A DNA stretch of 64,000 nucleotides from an uncultured Methanobrevibacter sp. (GCF_900316895.1 NZ_ONER01000002.1:1-64000), one strand, 5' to 3'; counted from the stretch's first letter, positions 10,450 to 18,357 are shown. Notes: generated by a model from the letters alone, not told the origin. Program-made: numbers and translations.

Positions 10450-11538
10450 TTATCCCTCATTATTTAAAAGAAAATTTACAATGCGCTCAGATGAATGACC
10501 GTCTATTTCATCAAATTGGGTCTTTACAAATTCTGATATTTTGCTTTTATCAAATTTATTATTTTCAATCACATCAATCAGCTCATCAGACGTGTGAACG
10601 ATAGGACCTGGAACGGTTGTTTTGAAATCATAGTAAAATCCACGTTCATTTTTCAAATATTCATCCAAATCATAAGTGAAAAAGACAGTAGGCTTGTTTA
10701 AAATAGAATATTCAATCATGATTGATGAATAATCGGTTATCAAAACATCACTGATCAGCATCAACTCCTGTTCCGATTCATATCCGCTTACGTCAATATA
10801 TTTTCCTTTTGAAGATATGTCCTCCTTATAGAAGTTCTTTATCTTTGGATGGAGTCTTAAGGCCAGAACATACTCATTTCCCAATCTTGCGTTAAATTCT
10901 TCCAAATCAAGATAGCTGAAAACATTATTATATTTTTCCTCATCTCTAAAGGTTGGAGCATAGAGAATTATTTTCTTATCCTGTGATATTCCATATTTTT
11001 GACAGAAATCCTTTTTCAGTTTATCCAAATCACGGTTTTCAAAGTAATAATCCATTCTTGGAAGTCCCAATGCCTTGATTTTGGACTCGGGCATTTGAAA
11101 AGCTTCACTATAATATCCTATGATGTTTTCAGAGGTAACTATCAGATAATCCGTATTTTCAGAAATTTTACTTAATATTTCTCTGCTTTCAATATCAACA
11201 GAGCCTCCGAACTTCTTTGAAGCTCCCGGAGCGTGCCATAATTGTACAATTGTATTCCCATCTCCGAATTTCATGAAAGCCAGCGGGAAAAAGTTATCGT
11301 TTAAAAATATGTATTTGGAGCTTGCCAGCTTTTTGAAACTGCTGAAAGACAATTTGTCCTTGTAAAAGAAATGGAAGTCAAAATTTCCCCTTTTTTCAAA
11401 TTCCTTTTTAATATAATCCAAATTGCCTTTAAATGATTCTCGAGAATCAATTATAAAAGAAATTCTGTTTTTTTCAACATCTGCATGTTTGAATAAACTA
11501 AACATCAAACCATACAGTTTATGCTTTAGATAAGACAT
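10450..11538 (-). CDS. CDP-glycerol glycerophosphotransferase (TagF-like) family protein
   Basis: This 362-residue protein matches the Glyphos_transf family (PF04464), whose bacterial members polymerise or prime poly(glycerol/ribitol-phosphate) teichoic acids. Family hallmarks are VQLWHAPGASKKFG (about residue 100), the mid-region ILYAPTFRDE, and the C-terminal ITDYSSIMIEYSILNKPTVFF motif that binds the CDP-alditol. An archaeon with a pseudomurein wall could use it to add alditol-phosphate to a surface glycan, but the product is not known. It heads the glycosyltransferase run, 6 nt after the small membrane protein gene. Confidence 0.88.
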   Translation of the reverse strand: MSYLKHKLYGLMFSLFKHADVEKNRISFIIDSRESFKGNLDYIKKEFEKRGNFDFHFFYKDKLSFSSFKKLASSKYIFLNDNFFPLAFMKFGDGNTIVQLWHAPGASKKFGGSVDIESREILSKISENTDYLIVTSENIIGYYSEAFQMPESKIKALGLPRMDYYFENRDLDKLKKDFCQKYGISQDKKIILYAPTFRDEEKYNNVFSYLDLEEFNARLGNEYVLALRLHPKIKNFYKEDISSKGKYIDVSGYESEQELMLISDVLITDYSSIMIEYSILNKPTVFFTYDLDEYLKNERGFYYDFKTTVPGPIVHTSDELIDVIENNKFDKSKISEFVKTQFDEIDGHSSERIVNFLLNNEG

Positions 11539-11544
11539 GAAAAT

Positions 11545-11826
11545 CTAATGTAAAAATGAAAGCATTCCTGGAATTGCCCCTGCCATTGCCTGTACACCTA
11601 AAATGAAAATAGCTAAACCACCGATGAAATTGATAACCCTAGCATATTTCATTGCTACTTTTGTACCGAATGTTCCAACTAAAAACCACATAAGGACGGC
11701 AATAAAACTCAAAATAGCCAAACCCAAAGGATCAACGTGTGCAGCAACACCCTGAGCGGCTAAAATCAAGTTTTCAATGTTTCCAAAGACTATTAAAGGT
11801 AAGAAGTGCATTATTTCAGGATCCAT
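11545..11826 (-). CDS. Small three-helix membrane protein, paralogue of upstream gene
   Basis: I do not recognise a named family for this 93-residue protein. It has three hydrophobic segments and shares the GNIENL, GTFGT and GGLAIFILG.QAM motifs with the gene just upstream, so the two arose by tandem duplication. The pattern faintly recalls half of a LysE/TerC-like transporter, which is only an impression. The start at 11826 follows the upstream TAG by 1 nt. The Shine-Dalgarno AGGGGTGA lies inside the end of the upstream gene, so translation is coupled. It precedes the TagF-like gene by 6 nt. Confidence 0.75.
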   Translation of the reverse strand: MDPEIMHFLPLIVFGNIENLILAAQGVAAHVDPLGLAILSFIAVLMWFLVGTFGTKVAMKYARVINFIGGLAIFILGVQAMAGAIPGMLSFLH

Positions 11827-11827
11827 T

Positions 11828-12094
11828 CTATTCACCCCTAATTGAAGTAATCATCGCTTGGGCTCCTAAAATGAAAATAGCTAATCCACCAATGAATTCG
11901 ATAAAACTAACATAATCTATAAGCATCTGTGTTCCAAAAGTTCCAATTGCTAACCATGACCCTACACAAATAAAGCTTGCAATTGCTAATTTAATTGGAT
12001 TCACACCTGCTACAACGCCTTGTGAAGATAGCACTAAATTTTCAATATTCCCAAAAATAATTAATGCTACAAAAGGCAAATATTGCTCCAACAT
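11828..12094 (-). CDS. Small three-helix membrane protein, first gene of the glycan operon
   Basis: This 88-residue protein has hydrophobic segments at about 4-22, 33-52 and 62-83. It is a paralogue of the following gene, with shared motifs IIFGNIENLVLS, GTFGT and GGLAIFILGAQAM. Function is unknown; together the pair could form a two-subunit six-helix membrane protein, possibly a transporter. The ATG at 12094 is preceded by GGTGAT at the usual 4-nt distance, so the upstream in-frame ATG and GTG are not the start. A TATA box lies at 12150-12162. Confidence 0.75.
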   Translation of the reverse strand: MLEQYLPFVALIIFGNIENLVLSSQGVVAGVNPIKLAIASFICVGSWLAIGTFGTQMLIDYVSFIEFIGGLAIFILGAQAMITSIRGE

Positions 12095-12149
12095 TAAAAT
12101 CACCATTTCCCCAAATAAAATAATCTAACATGATTATTATATTAAAATT

Positions 12150-12162
12150 AATATATAAAATT
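12150..12162 (-). promoter_or_regulatory. TATA promoter of the surface-glycan operon
   Basis: The minus strand reads TTTTATATATTAA, about 60 nt upstream of the first small membrane protein gene. It is the only clear promoter before the closely packed genes from 12094 down to 7658. Confidence 0.5.
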
Positions 12163-12286
12163 ATCCATATTTCAATGAAATTTTTAGATTACATTCTGAA
12201 AAATAATTGATAATATCAATTAAAAATATTAAATTATTTAAATAAAATTAAGAAAAATAATAAAAAAATGAATATTATAAAAAAAA

Positions 12287-12307
12287 GAGGTATGTTTCAA
12301 GTGTAAA
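12287..12307 (-). repeat. Solitary ORB-like origin repeat with G-rich flank
   Basis: Positions 12295-12307 read TTTCAAGTGTAAA, the exact reverse complement of the mini-ORB TTTACACTTGAAA found at the origin near 56.5 kb. The preceding GAGGTATG matches the G-rich flank seen at the same distance in the origin copies (GGGGTNTA at 56326 and 56373; GAGGTCCG on the minus strand at 56546-56553). It lies 5 bp beyond the stop codon of rfbB. It may be an extra Orc1/Cdc6 binding site. Confidence 0.6.
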
Positions 12308-12311
12308 ATCA

Positions 12312-13319
12312 CTATCTGTTGGCATACATTTTTTCATAATACTCCTGATATTGGCCGCTTTTAACCTGATTTGTCCAATCCTGATTGTCAAGATACCATT
12401 GGATTGTCTCTTTAATACCTACTTCAAAAGTATAATCGGGACTCCAGCCCAATTCATTTTGGATTTTACTTGAATCTATTGCATAACGTCTGTCATGCCC
12501 TAAACGGTCAGTGACGAATTCAATCAATGACTCGTCCTTGCCTAAGGTTTCAAGTATCAGCTTAACGATGTAGATGTTTTCCTTTTCGTTGTTTCCGCCA
12601 ATATTGTATACTTCACCAAGCTTTCCTTCATGCAGAACCAGATCGATGGCTGTACAGTGGTCATGCACATGAAGCCAGTCCCTGATGTTTTTCCCGTCAC
12701 CGTAAACAGGCAATTTCTTATCCTCAAGAGTGTTTGAAATCATCAAAGGGATTAACTTTTCCGGGAATTGATAAGGCCCATAATTGTTTGAACATCTGGT
12801 TATATTTATAGGCAAATCAAAGGTTTCAAAGTATGCTCTTGTAATCAAATCTCCGCCGGCTTTTGAGGCTGAATAAGGACTATTAGGCTGTAGAGGAGTG
12901 GTTTCTGTAAAGTACCCTGTTTTGCCTAAGGTACCGTAAACTTCATCGGTTGAAATTTGGATGTACTTATCAACGCCGTATTCCTTTGCAGCATTCAAAA
13001 GAACCTGTGTGCCCAATACATTTGACTTAATAAATATCTCTGGGTCCGTAATGCTTCTGTCAACGTGACTTTCAGCTGCAAAATTGATAACATAATCACA
13101 TTTTTTAACTAAATCATCCACAACGTCCTTGTCTCTGATATCACCTTTAACAAAGGTGTAATTGTCCTTGTCTTCAATATCTTTCAGGTTTTCAAGGTTT
13201 CCGCAATAGGTTAATGCATCCAAATTTATGATATGGTAATCTGAGTATTTGTTAACCATATATCTTACAAAATTACTTCCAATAAAACCTGCTCCACCTG
13301 TAACTAGAATATTTACCAT
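12312..13319 (-). CDS. rfbB: dTDP-glucose 4,6-dehydratase
   Basis: This enzyme catalyses the second step of dTDP-L-rhamnose synthesis, converting dTDP-glucose to dTDP-4-keto-6-deoxyglucose with bound NAD. The 335-residue extended SDR has GGAGFIGSNF at the N-terminus, STDEVYG and the catalytic YSASKAG (Tyr-X3-Lys). The RCSNNYGPYQFPEKLIP stretch is typical of RfbB. The start at 13319 follows a GTGATTATT element, so GTGAT is the Shine-Dalgarno. It is the last gene of rfbA-rfbC-rfbB; T-rich sequence after the stop on the minus strand is a likely terminator. Confidence 0.97.
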   Translation of the reverse strand: MVNILVTGGAGFIGSNFVRYMVNKYSDYHIINLDALTYCGNLENLKDIEDKDNYTFVKGDIRDKDVVDDLVKKCDYVINFAAESHVDRSITDPEIFIKSNVLGTQVLLNAAKEYGVDKYIQISTDEVYGTLGKTGYFTETTPLQPNSPYSASKAGGDLITRAYFETFDLPINITRCSNNYGPYQFPEKLIPLMISNTLEDKKLPVYGDGKNIRDWLHVHDHCTAIDLVLHEGKLGEVYNIGGNNEKENIYIVKLILETLGKDESLIEFVTDRLGHDRRYAIDSSKIQNELGWSPDYTFEVGIKETIQWYLDNQDWTNQVKSGQYQEYYEKMYANR

Positions 13320-13327
13320 AATAATCA

Positions 13328-13885
13328 CTAATATTTAATTTTAGCCTCTTTAAAGCTTTTCAATTCTTTATCCTTATCTGATAATATTATCTCATCGATT
13401 CCATCCAGTGGCCAGTCAATGCCAATGTCCTCATCATCCCATTTTATTCCGCTTTCATCTTCGCCGTGATAGAATTCTGTGCATTTGTAAACGAATTCCG
13501 CTTCATCTGACAATACCAAAAACCCATGGGCAAATTTGGGAGGAATGTATATCTGCTTTTTATTCTCTTCGGACAGTATTTCACCATACCATTTTCCGTA
13601 AGTCGGTGAATCTCCCCTTAAATCCACTCCAACATCAAAGACTTCACCTTTAATGACACGGACCAATTTCCCCTGCGGATAGTTCAACTGTAAATGAAGG
13701 CCTCTAAGAACACCTTTTGAGGATTTTGACTGATTGTCCTGAACGAAAGTCAAGTCATGACCTGCCTCCTTAAAGTCATTTTCCTGGAAGGTTTCCATGA
13801 AGTATCCTCTGTTGTCTTCAAAGACAGTAGGCTCCACCACAAACATGTCCTCAATCCCGGTTTCTGTGAATTTAAATTTCCCCAT
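13328..13885 (-). CDS. rfbC: dTDP-4-dehydrorhamnose 3,5-epimerase
   Basis: RfbC epimerises dTDP-4-keto-6-deoxyglucose at C3 and C5. The 185-residue cupin has PTVFEDNRGYFMETF, the QDNQSKSSKGVLRGLHLQ motif with the catalytic His, and IPPKFAHGFLVLSD. The start at 13885 is preceded by GATGATTATT, so the longer frame beginning at 13894 is not needed. The gene sits 5 nt behind rfbA and 8 nt before rfbB, consistent with one transcript. Confidence 0.97.
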   Translation of the reverse strand: MGKFKFTETGIEDMFVVEPTVFEDNRGYFMETFQENDFKEAGHDLTFVQDNQSKSSKGVLRGLHLQLNYPQGKLVRVIKGEVFDVGVDLRGDSPTYGKWYGEILSEENKKQIYIPPKFAHGFLVLSDEAEFVYKCTEFYHGEDESGIKWDDEDIGIDWPLDGIDEIILSDKDKELKSFKEAKIKY

Positions 13886-13890
13886 AATAA

Positions 13891-14757
13891 TCATCTTTTA
13901 GCTAAATTAAATAAATATTCTCCATAATCTGTTTTTTTAAGCTCTTCAGCGGTCTTTAATAATTGTTCTTTACCAATATATCCTTTAAGATAGGCAATCT
14001 CTTCAAGGCAAGCAATGTATAAACTTTGTCTTTTTTGAACTGTTTCGATGAAGTTTGCAGCTTCAAGAAGTCCTTCGTGGGTTCCTGTATCAAGCCAAGC
14101 CATTCCTCTACCTAAAAGCTCTACTTTCAGCTTTCCGCGCTTCAAATATTCCTCGTTGACAGAAGTGATTTCAACCTCTCCCCTGTCTGAAGGCTTTACT
14201 TTTTTGGCTATTTCAATTACATCATTGTCATAGAAATATAGGCCCGGCACGATATAATTTGATTTTGGTTTTTCCGGCTTTTCTTCAATTGACAGTACGT
14301 TCCATTCATCATCAAATTCCACTACACCGAATGCTTCAGGATTGTTAGTGTAATAACCGAATATTACTGCTCCTTCCTCAATGTTGGTTGCCCTTTCAAG
14401 TATTTCAGTGAACCTGTGACCATGAAATATGTTGTCACCTAAAATGAGTGCAACATTATCGTCCCCAATAAACTCTTCACCTATGATGAATGCTTCCGCA
14501 AGCCCGTTGGGATTTTCCTGAACTTCATATTCAAATTTAATTCCCAGACTGGATCCGTCACCGAGCAAATCCTTATACATTGGCAAGTCTCTAGGAGTGG
14601 ATATAATCAATATTTCCTTAATTCCTGAAAGCATTAAGACAGAAATGGGATAATAAATCATTGGTTTATCATAAAGTGGTAACAACTGCTTGGAAACCGC
14701 CTTGGTAATTGGATAAAGGCGGGTTCCGGAACCACCTGCAAGCACTATACCTTTCAT
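13891..14757 (-). CDS. rfbA: Glucose-1-phosphate thymidylyltransferase
   Basis: RfbA joins dTTP and glucose-1-phosphate into dTDP-glucose, the entry to the rhamnose pathway. The 288-residue protein shows the nucleotidyltransferase motif [16 protein letters not shown], then [16 protein letters not shown] and LILGDNIF. The [11 protein letters not shown] and [12 protein letters not shown] motifs are also present. Length and motifs match RmlA exactly. It is the first gene of rfbA-C-B, preceded by GGAGAG about 6 nt before the ATG. Confidence 0.97.
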   Translation of the reverse strand: MKGIVLAGGSGTRLYPITKAVSKQLLPLYDKPMIYYPISVLMLSGIKEILIISTPRDLPMYKDLLGDGSSLGIKFEYEVQENPNGLAEAFIIGEEFIGDDNVALILGDNIFHGHRFTEILERATNIEEGAVIFGYYTNNPEAFGVVEFDDEWNVLSIEEKPEKPKSNYIVPGLYFYDNDVIEIAKKVKPSDRGEVEITSVNEEYLKRGKLKVELLGRGMAWLDTGTHEGLLEAANFIETVQKRQSLYIACLEEIAYLKGYIGKEQLLKTAEELKKTDYGEYLFNLAKR

Positions 14758-14861
14758 ACGATTCTCTCCAAATTATACTATTAATTTATATTTTATTATA
14801 CATGCTATAAATAACTAATTTAACAAAAAAGATTATATTCAAAAAAATTGTCATGAACTCT

Positions 14862-14898
14862 TAAAAAAAGAAAAAAGCAAGGAAAATAATATTCCTTG
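14862..14898 (-). terminator. Hairpin plus U-tract terminator of the C69 peptidase gene
   Basis: On the minus strand a 7-bp stem (CAAGGAA at 14892-14898 and TTCCTTG at 14878-14884, 7-nt loop) is followed by CTTTTTTCTTTTTTTA. It looks like a bacterial intrinsic terminator and lies 55-90 nt after the peptidase stop codon. Confidence 0.65.
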
Positions 14899-14952
14899 TA
14901 TTAGTTCAATTACTGCATTTGCAGAAAGCATGAAAATGTTCAGTGAAATCAC

Positions 14953-16569
14953 TCAGTTGGGCACTTCAGGAACATTTCCATATCCTGATGCATTGAGTTT
15001 CACTTCCATTGGCGGAATTACTACCTCTTTACCAGTCATTTGATGGGTTTCTGGATTGCGTTCGATTTTAAAGGTATTACTATTATAGTTTTGTGTCCAG
15101 ACAAGATCGTTGAGGATTTGTTTGCCGTCTTTGAATGCTTTGGTCTGCATATCATTACAATAAGAAGTGATATAGCTTGCCCTGGTGTTATTGTCCTTGA
15201 TTTTTTCCGCCTGTGCGATTACCTTACTCATTCCAGAGAACATGTTGCTTTCCGCTTCATGCCAGTACGCTTGAACAGGCTCACCATAGATTTTATAGTT
15301 TTCCGATCCCACACATCGAGTGCAAAGATCCTTAAAGACATAATATGGATATTTATTTGAGTCAAACACTCCACTTTCATTTGCAGACTGATTAGCGACA
15401 TAAGGCTCGCTGACATTTATACAGTCATTGGATAGTGGCACATACACTCCATAAACTGGCGGACCGCAACTGATCCAACTGACACATGACATTTCTGCTG
15501 GAAGATTCGGGAACACCTGTATCATATGAGCACTTAATGTTGTATCACTTCCAATCACTCTCATATCTACTCTACCGGTCTCATCAGGCGAATATTTCGT
15601 TCCCTCATATCTATTGCGATAAATTTGAGAGACATCTTCTATTGAAACTTTCTCATCCGGTGAAAAACAGAGCGGATACAGGGAATTATGACTGTAGATT
15701 GAACTGAATTTTGAAGGCGCCAGAATATGGTGTCCAATCCATGTCCTCATATGAGAGTAATCAACAGTAGTCTGCTTTCCGGAATATGTATCAAACAAGT
15801 TAATTTCATTATTCTTACCATGCACGGCGAAGCCCTTTTCTTCCGCAAGAGAAATTAAATCCTTAGATGTGATATTATCTTCATAGTCTGACAAGTACTC
15901 TAAAGAAAACTCATTGCCAAAGACTGACACCTTATCTGCCGGCAATTTCACTGCAGCATACTGATGTCCTGTATATATCTCAACATACCATACCTCGTTC
16001 TGATCAGCAATTATTGCAATATCGGAGCCGCTGCTTCCATACTTGTCAACGAGTCCCAAAAGAGTTTCTACAGCTTCTCTAGCTGTTTTGCTCTGGCAAA
16101 CAACAAGATCTGTTGCAGTAAATTCACAAATACCCTCTTTCACTAGCGGGTCCGCTTGCAATGAAGCATTGTTTGGAAAGGCCGTAACGGACATGGTCAT
16201 GGCTACACCATATTCGTTTGTGCATGTAGCCGCATCATGGACACCCTCATTGCGTACTACTGTACTGTTCATAAATGGTGTCGCAGTGTAGTGATAAGTG
16301 GTTGCCGGAATCTCGGTCTTTACCTTTCCATCCGGACTTACAGGCATCAAGCGACCCGGTTCGTTCTCCACCCTTGGAGTCACAGTGATATGATTTCCAA
16401 AAACCCCCTGAAGGTCATTTGATCTTGCAACAATTATTGAGCCGTCGGCACTGACATCCTGACCTACATATACTGCGGTACATGCTGAGCAGGCCTGCAT
16501 ACTGCACACAAGCAGTATACACAAAACTAAAAACATCAATTTTTTGGGGAAATATTTAAAATTGAACAT
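14953..16569 (-). CDS. Secreted C69-family dipeptidase (Ntn-hydrolase)
   Basis: This 538-residue protein resembles PepD/U34 dipeptidases. A hydrophobic signal segment (residues 11-28) ends just before Cys30 in CTAVYVGQDVSADGS, which aligns with the N-terminal nucleophile Cys of the family. Removal of the leader would expose it. RSND, NEYGVAMTMSV and GSDIAIIADQNEVWYVEIYTG are further family motifs. The enzyme probably acts outside the cell on peptides or pseudomurein cross-links; the substrate is not known. Such genes are common in gut bacteria. It is monocistronic, flanked by its own promoter and a hairpin terminator. Confidence 0.85.
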   Translation of the reverse strand: MFNFKYFPKKLMFLVLCILLVCSMQACSACTAVYVGQDVSADGSIIVARSNDLQGVFGNHITVTPRVENEPGRLMPVSPDGKVKTEIPATTYHYTATPFMNSTVVRNEGVHDAATCTNEYGVAMTMSVTAFPNNASLQADPLVKEGICEFTATDLVVCQSKTAREAVETLLGLVDKYGSSGSDIAIIADQNEVWYVEIYTGHQYAAVKLPADKVSVFGNEFSLEYLSDYEDNITSKDLISLAEEKGFAVHGKNNEINLFDTYSGKQTTVDYSHMRTWIGHHILAPSKFSSIYSHNSLYPLCFSPDEKVSIEDVSQIYRNRYEGTKYSPDETGRVDMRVIGSDTTLSAHMIQVFPNLPAEMSCVSWISCGPPVYGVYVPLSNDCINVSEPYVANQSANESGVFDSNKYPYYVFKDLCTRCVGSENYKIYGEPVQAYWHEAESNMFSGMSKVIAQAEKIKDNNTRASYITSYCNDMQTKAFKDGKQILNDLVWTQNYNSNTFKIERNPETHQMTGKEVVIPPMEVKLNASGYGNVPEVPN

Positions 16570-16692
16570 GAAAATTCTCCTTAAACAAATCGTGTGTGTT
16601 TCTTTATTCTATGAAAAAATATTTGATAAAGTTATTTTATTATTCATAAAAACTATTATATTTGTAAAATATGTTTAAACCTTTATCATCGA

Positions 16693-16709
16693 GTATATAA
16701 ATATATAAC
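16693..16709 (-). promoter_or_regulatory. TATA promoter of the C69 peptidase gene
   Basis: The minus strand reads GTTATATATTTATATAC, about 125 nt before the peptidase ATG. This gives a leader of roughly 100 nt that ends in an AAGGAGAA ribosome-binding site. Confidence 0.5.
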
Positions 16710-16771
16710 TATTATTATTATCCATAAACACTTTAAACTGCCGTTAAACCTAATCTAAAAACACAACTAAG

Positions 16772-16801
16772 CCGATATAAAATAAAAAAGAAAAAAAGAA
16801 A
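16772..16801 (-). terminator. T-rich terminator after the barstar gene
   Basis: Immediately after the barstar stop codon the minus strand carries TTTCTTTTTTTCTTTTTTATTTT, the oligo-T signal that ends archaeal transcripts. It separates the RNase operon from the peptidase promoter. Confidence 0.5.
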
Positions 16802-17032
16802 TTAATAAATGATTTTAATAGTCAAAAACTGATTTTCATCGGCCGCATCCTGAAAAGTATCGATGATATCCCCATCAACTTCACCTGCATTGACCAGTTC
16901 AATTTCACATTCAATTTCTGTGAGACAGTCATATAATGCATCAAGATTTTTTCCATAGTAATCAGGCAAATTCAAAGCTTCCTTCAAATAGTCATGCCCC
17001 TCTTTTTTTATTAAATTGCCGTCTAATTGCAT
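16802..17032 (-). CDS. Barstar-family ribonuclease inhibitor (immunity protein)
   Basis: This 76-residue protein aligns with barstar, the cytoplasmic inhibitor that plugs the barnase active site. LPDYYGKNLDALYDCLTE (residues 22-39) matches barstar LPEYYGENLDALWDCLTG. Tyr25, Asn29, Asp31 and Asp35 correspond to barstar Tyr29, Asn33, Asp35 and Asp39, which contact barnase; Glu76 is replaced by Asp62. There is no signal peptide. The ATG at 17032 is 1 nt after the RNase stop (TAA-A-ATG), and its GAGGT Shine-Dalgarno lies inside the last RNase codons. Inhibitor synthesis is therefore coupled to RNase translation. The longer upstream reading frame is an overlap artefact. Confidence 0.9.
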   Translation of the reverse strand: MQLDGNLIKKEGHDYLKEALNLPDYYGKNLDALYDCLTEIECEIELVNAGEVDGDIIDTFQDAADENQFLTIKIIY

Positions 17033-17033
17033 T

Positions 17034-17486
17034 TTAAACCTCTTTGAATGTATTATAGTGGTCGTCAGTATAATAAACCTTATAGTCACCGGTATTGTAT
17101 ACTATCCTTTCGGCACCGCGCTGTGTTCCATTTGCATTTATATCGCATTCTATGTATTTGGAATCGCTGTCAGGAAGCACATGCTGCCTGTTGGTGAATC
17201 TATCTCCGCCAATACTCTTTCCCGGAGCATATTTCTTAAGGGGTCCCCCATGCCAGCCAAGGCTTTGAGCTTCCTTTTTTGTTATATAGTTGCTTGGAAG
17301 CTTGTGAAACTCCTTAATGTATGCTGAAACCTCTTCAACTGTACAGTACTGTCCGTCTTCAACAACATTGACATCGCCTGCCTTATCATTACCGAAATTC
17401 AGGAAATCAAAAAATCCTGCACTGACAACTGAAATGCTTATGAAAGCGATGAACAATGCTATGATTAAAAATAACTTTTTATTCAT
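17034..17486 (-). CDS. Secreted barnase-family guanyl-specific ribonuclease
   Basis: This 150-residue precursor has a clear signal peptide (residues 1-23, ending VVSA). The mature part aligns along its length with Bacillus barnase: HKLPSNYITKKEAQSLGW and APGKSIGGDRF are near-identical blocks. Catalytic residues are all present: Lys70, Glu113, Arg123, Arg127 and His143 correspond to barnase Lys27, Glu73, Arg83, Arg87 and His102. It should therefore cleave RNA 3' to guanosine outside the cell. The start codon overlaps the rfbD stop by 4 nt and barstar follows by 1 nt, so rfbD, RNase and inhibitor form one translational unit. Confidence 0.93.
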   Translation of the reverse strand: MNKKLFLIIALFIAFISISVVSAGFFDFLNFGNDKAGDVNVVEDGQYCTVEEVSAYIKEFHKLPSNYITKKEAQSLGWHGGPLKKYAPGKSIGGDRFTNRQHVLPDSDSKYIECDINANGTQRGAERIVYNTGDYKVYYTDDHYNTFKEV

Positions 17487-18319
17487 ATAATCAACTCAAT
17501 ATATTCTTTGATTGCTTCTTTATAACTTCGAAGTGGCTTGAATCCTTTTTCAACCCAATTCTTATTTTTCAAAACAGAATAACTTGGCCTTGGAGCGGGC
17601 CTTGCAAACTCAGATGCTGTCACCGGAACCACATTAATGTCCTTTTGTGCAACTTCAAAAATGTATCTTGCAAACTCACACCATGAACAGCTTCCGGAAT
17701 TTGTCAAATGGTATATTCCATAATAATCCGTTTCGATTAGCTCGGAAATACCAAAAGCCAAATCTGGAGTGTATGTCGGTGTTCCGACTTCATCATAAAC
17801 GACAGTTATTTCTGAATGGCTTTTGGCCAATTCAAGCATTGTCTTTGGGAAATTCTTACCGTTGATTCCATATAGCCATGCTGTCCTTATAATGAAATAT
17901 TCATCTAAAATTTCCTGTATGGCCAGTTCTCCTTCGAGTTTGCTCTTACCATAAACACTAATTGGGCCAATTTCCCCATCTTCTGCAATAGGTTCTCTTG
18001 CAGTTCCATCAAACACGTAATCAGTGCTTATATGAACAAGTGGACAGTCAACTTCCCTGCATGCCAGAGCCAGATTTCTAACACCCTCTCCATTGACGGC
18101 ATATGCAAGGTCACGGTTTTCCTCGCAACCGTCAACATCGGTATATGCAGCAGCATTGATAACAATGTCCGGCTTTGCATCGCAAACAAATTCGATTGTA
18201 TGATTTTTATCTGTAATGTCCAATGTTTTAGAATTTGTCAAAATTAATTCATGATTTTCCAAAACATTGATTAAATCATGGCCCAACATTCCGTTAGAGC
18301 CTGTTATTAGAATTTTCAT
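17483..18319 (-). CDS. rfbD: dTDP-4-dehydrorhamnose reductase
   Basis: RfbD reduces dTDP-4-keto-rhamnose to dTDP-L-rhamnose with NAD(P)H. The 278-residue protein has the SDR motif GSNGMLGHDL, the STDYVFDG motif and the catalytic YGKSKLEGE. RTAWLYG and the C-terminal RPSYSVL block are also present. It completes the pathway begun by rfbA-C-B but lies 3.3 kb away, beyond the peptidase and RNase genes, as first gene of an operon rfbD-RNase-barstar. Its start is 74 nt from the divergent UDP-sugar dehydrogenase gene. Confidence 0.96.
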   Translation of the reverse strand: MKILITGSNGMLGHDLINVLENHELILTNSKTLDITDKNHTIEFVCDAKPDIVINAAAYTDVDGCEENRDLAYAVNGEGVRNLALACREVDCPLVHISTDYVFDGTAREPIAEDGEIGPISVYGKSKLEGELAIQEILDEYFIIRTAWLYGINGKNFPKTMLELAKSHSEITVVYDEVGTPTYTPDLAFGISELIETDYYGIYHLTNSGSCSWCEFARYIFEVAQKDINVVPVTASEFARPAPRPSYSVLKNKNWVEKGFKPLRSYKEAIKEYIELII

Positions 18320-18345
18320 ATTATCACTTAAAAATTTAATATTAG

Positions 18346-18357
18346 TTTTTATATATG
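18346..18357 (+). promoter_or_regulatory. TATA promoter of the UDP-sugar dehydrogenase gene
   Basis: TTTTTATATATG lies 37-48 nt upstream of the ATG at 18394. This places transcription start near 18380 and rules out the longer frame that would begin at 18355. Confidence 0.6.

Noticed and set aside
15040..15360. A 106-codon plus-strand frame inside the C69 peptidase gene
   Set aside because: It is antisense to a gene with clear family motifs, has no ribosome-binding site and no recognisable product.
16802..17089. Start of barstar at 17089
   Set aside because: That frame overlaps the RNase C-terminus; the ATG at 17032 has a GAGGT site and aligns with the barstar N-terminus.
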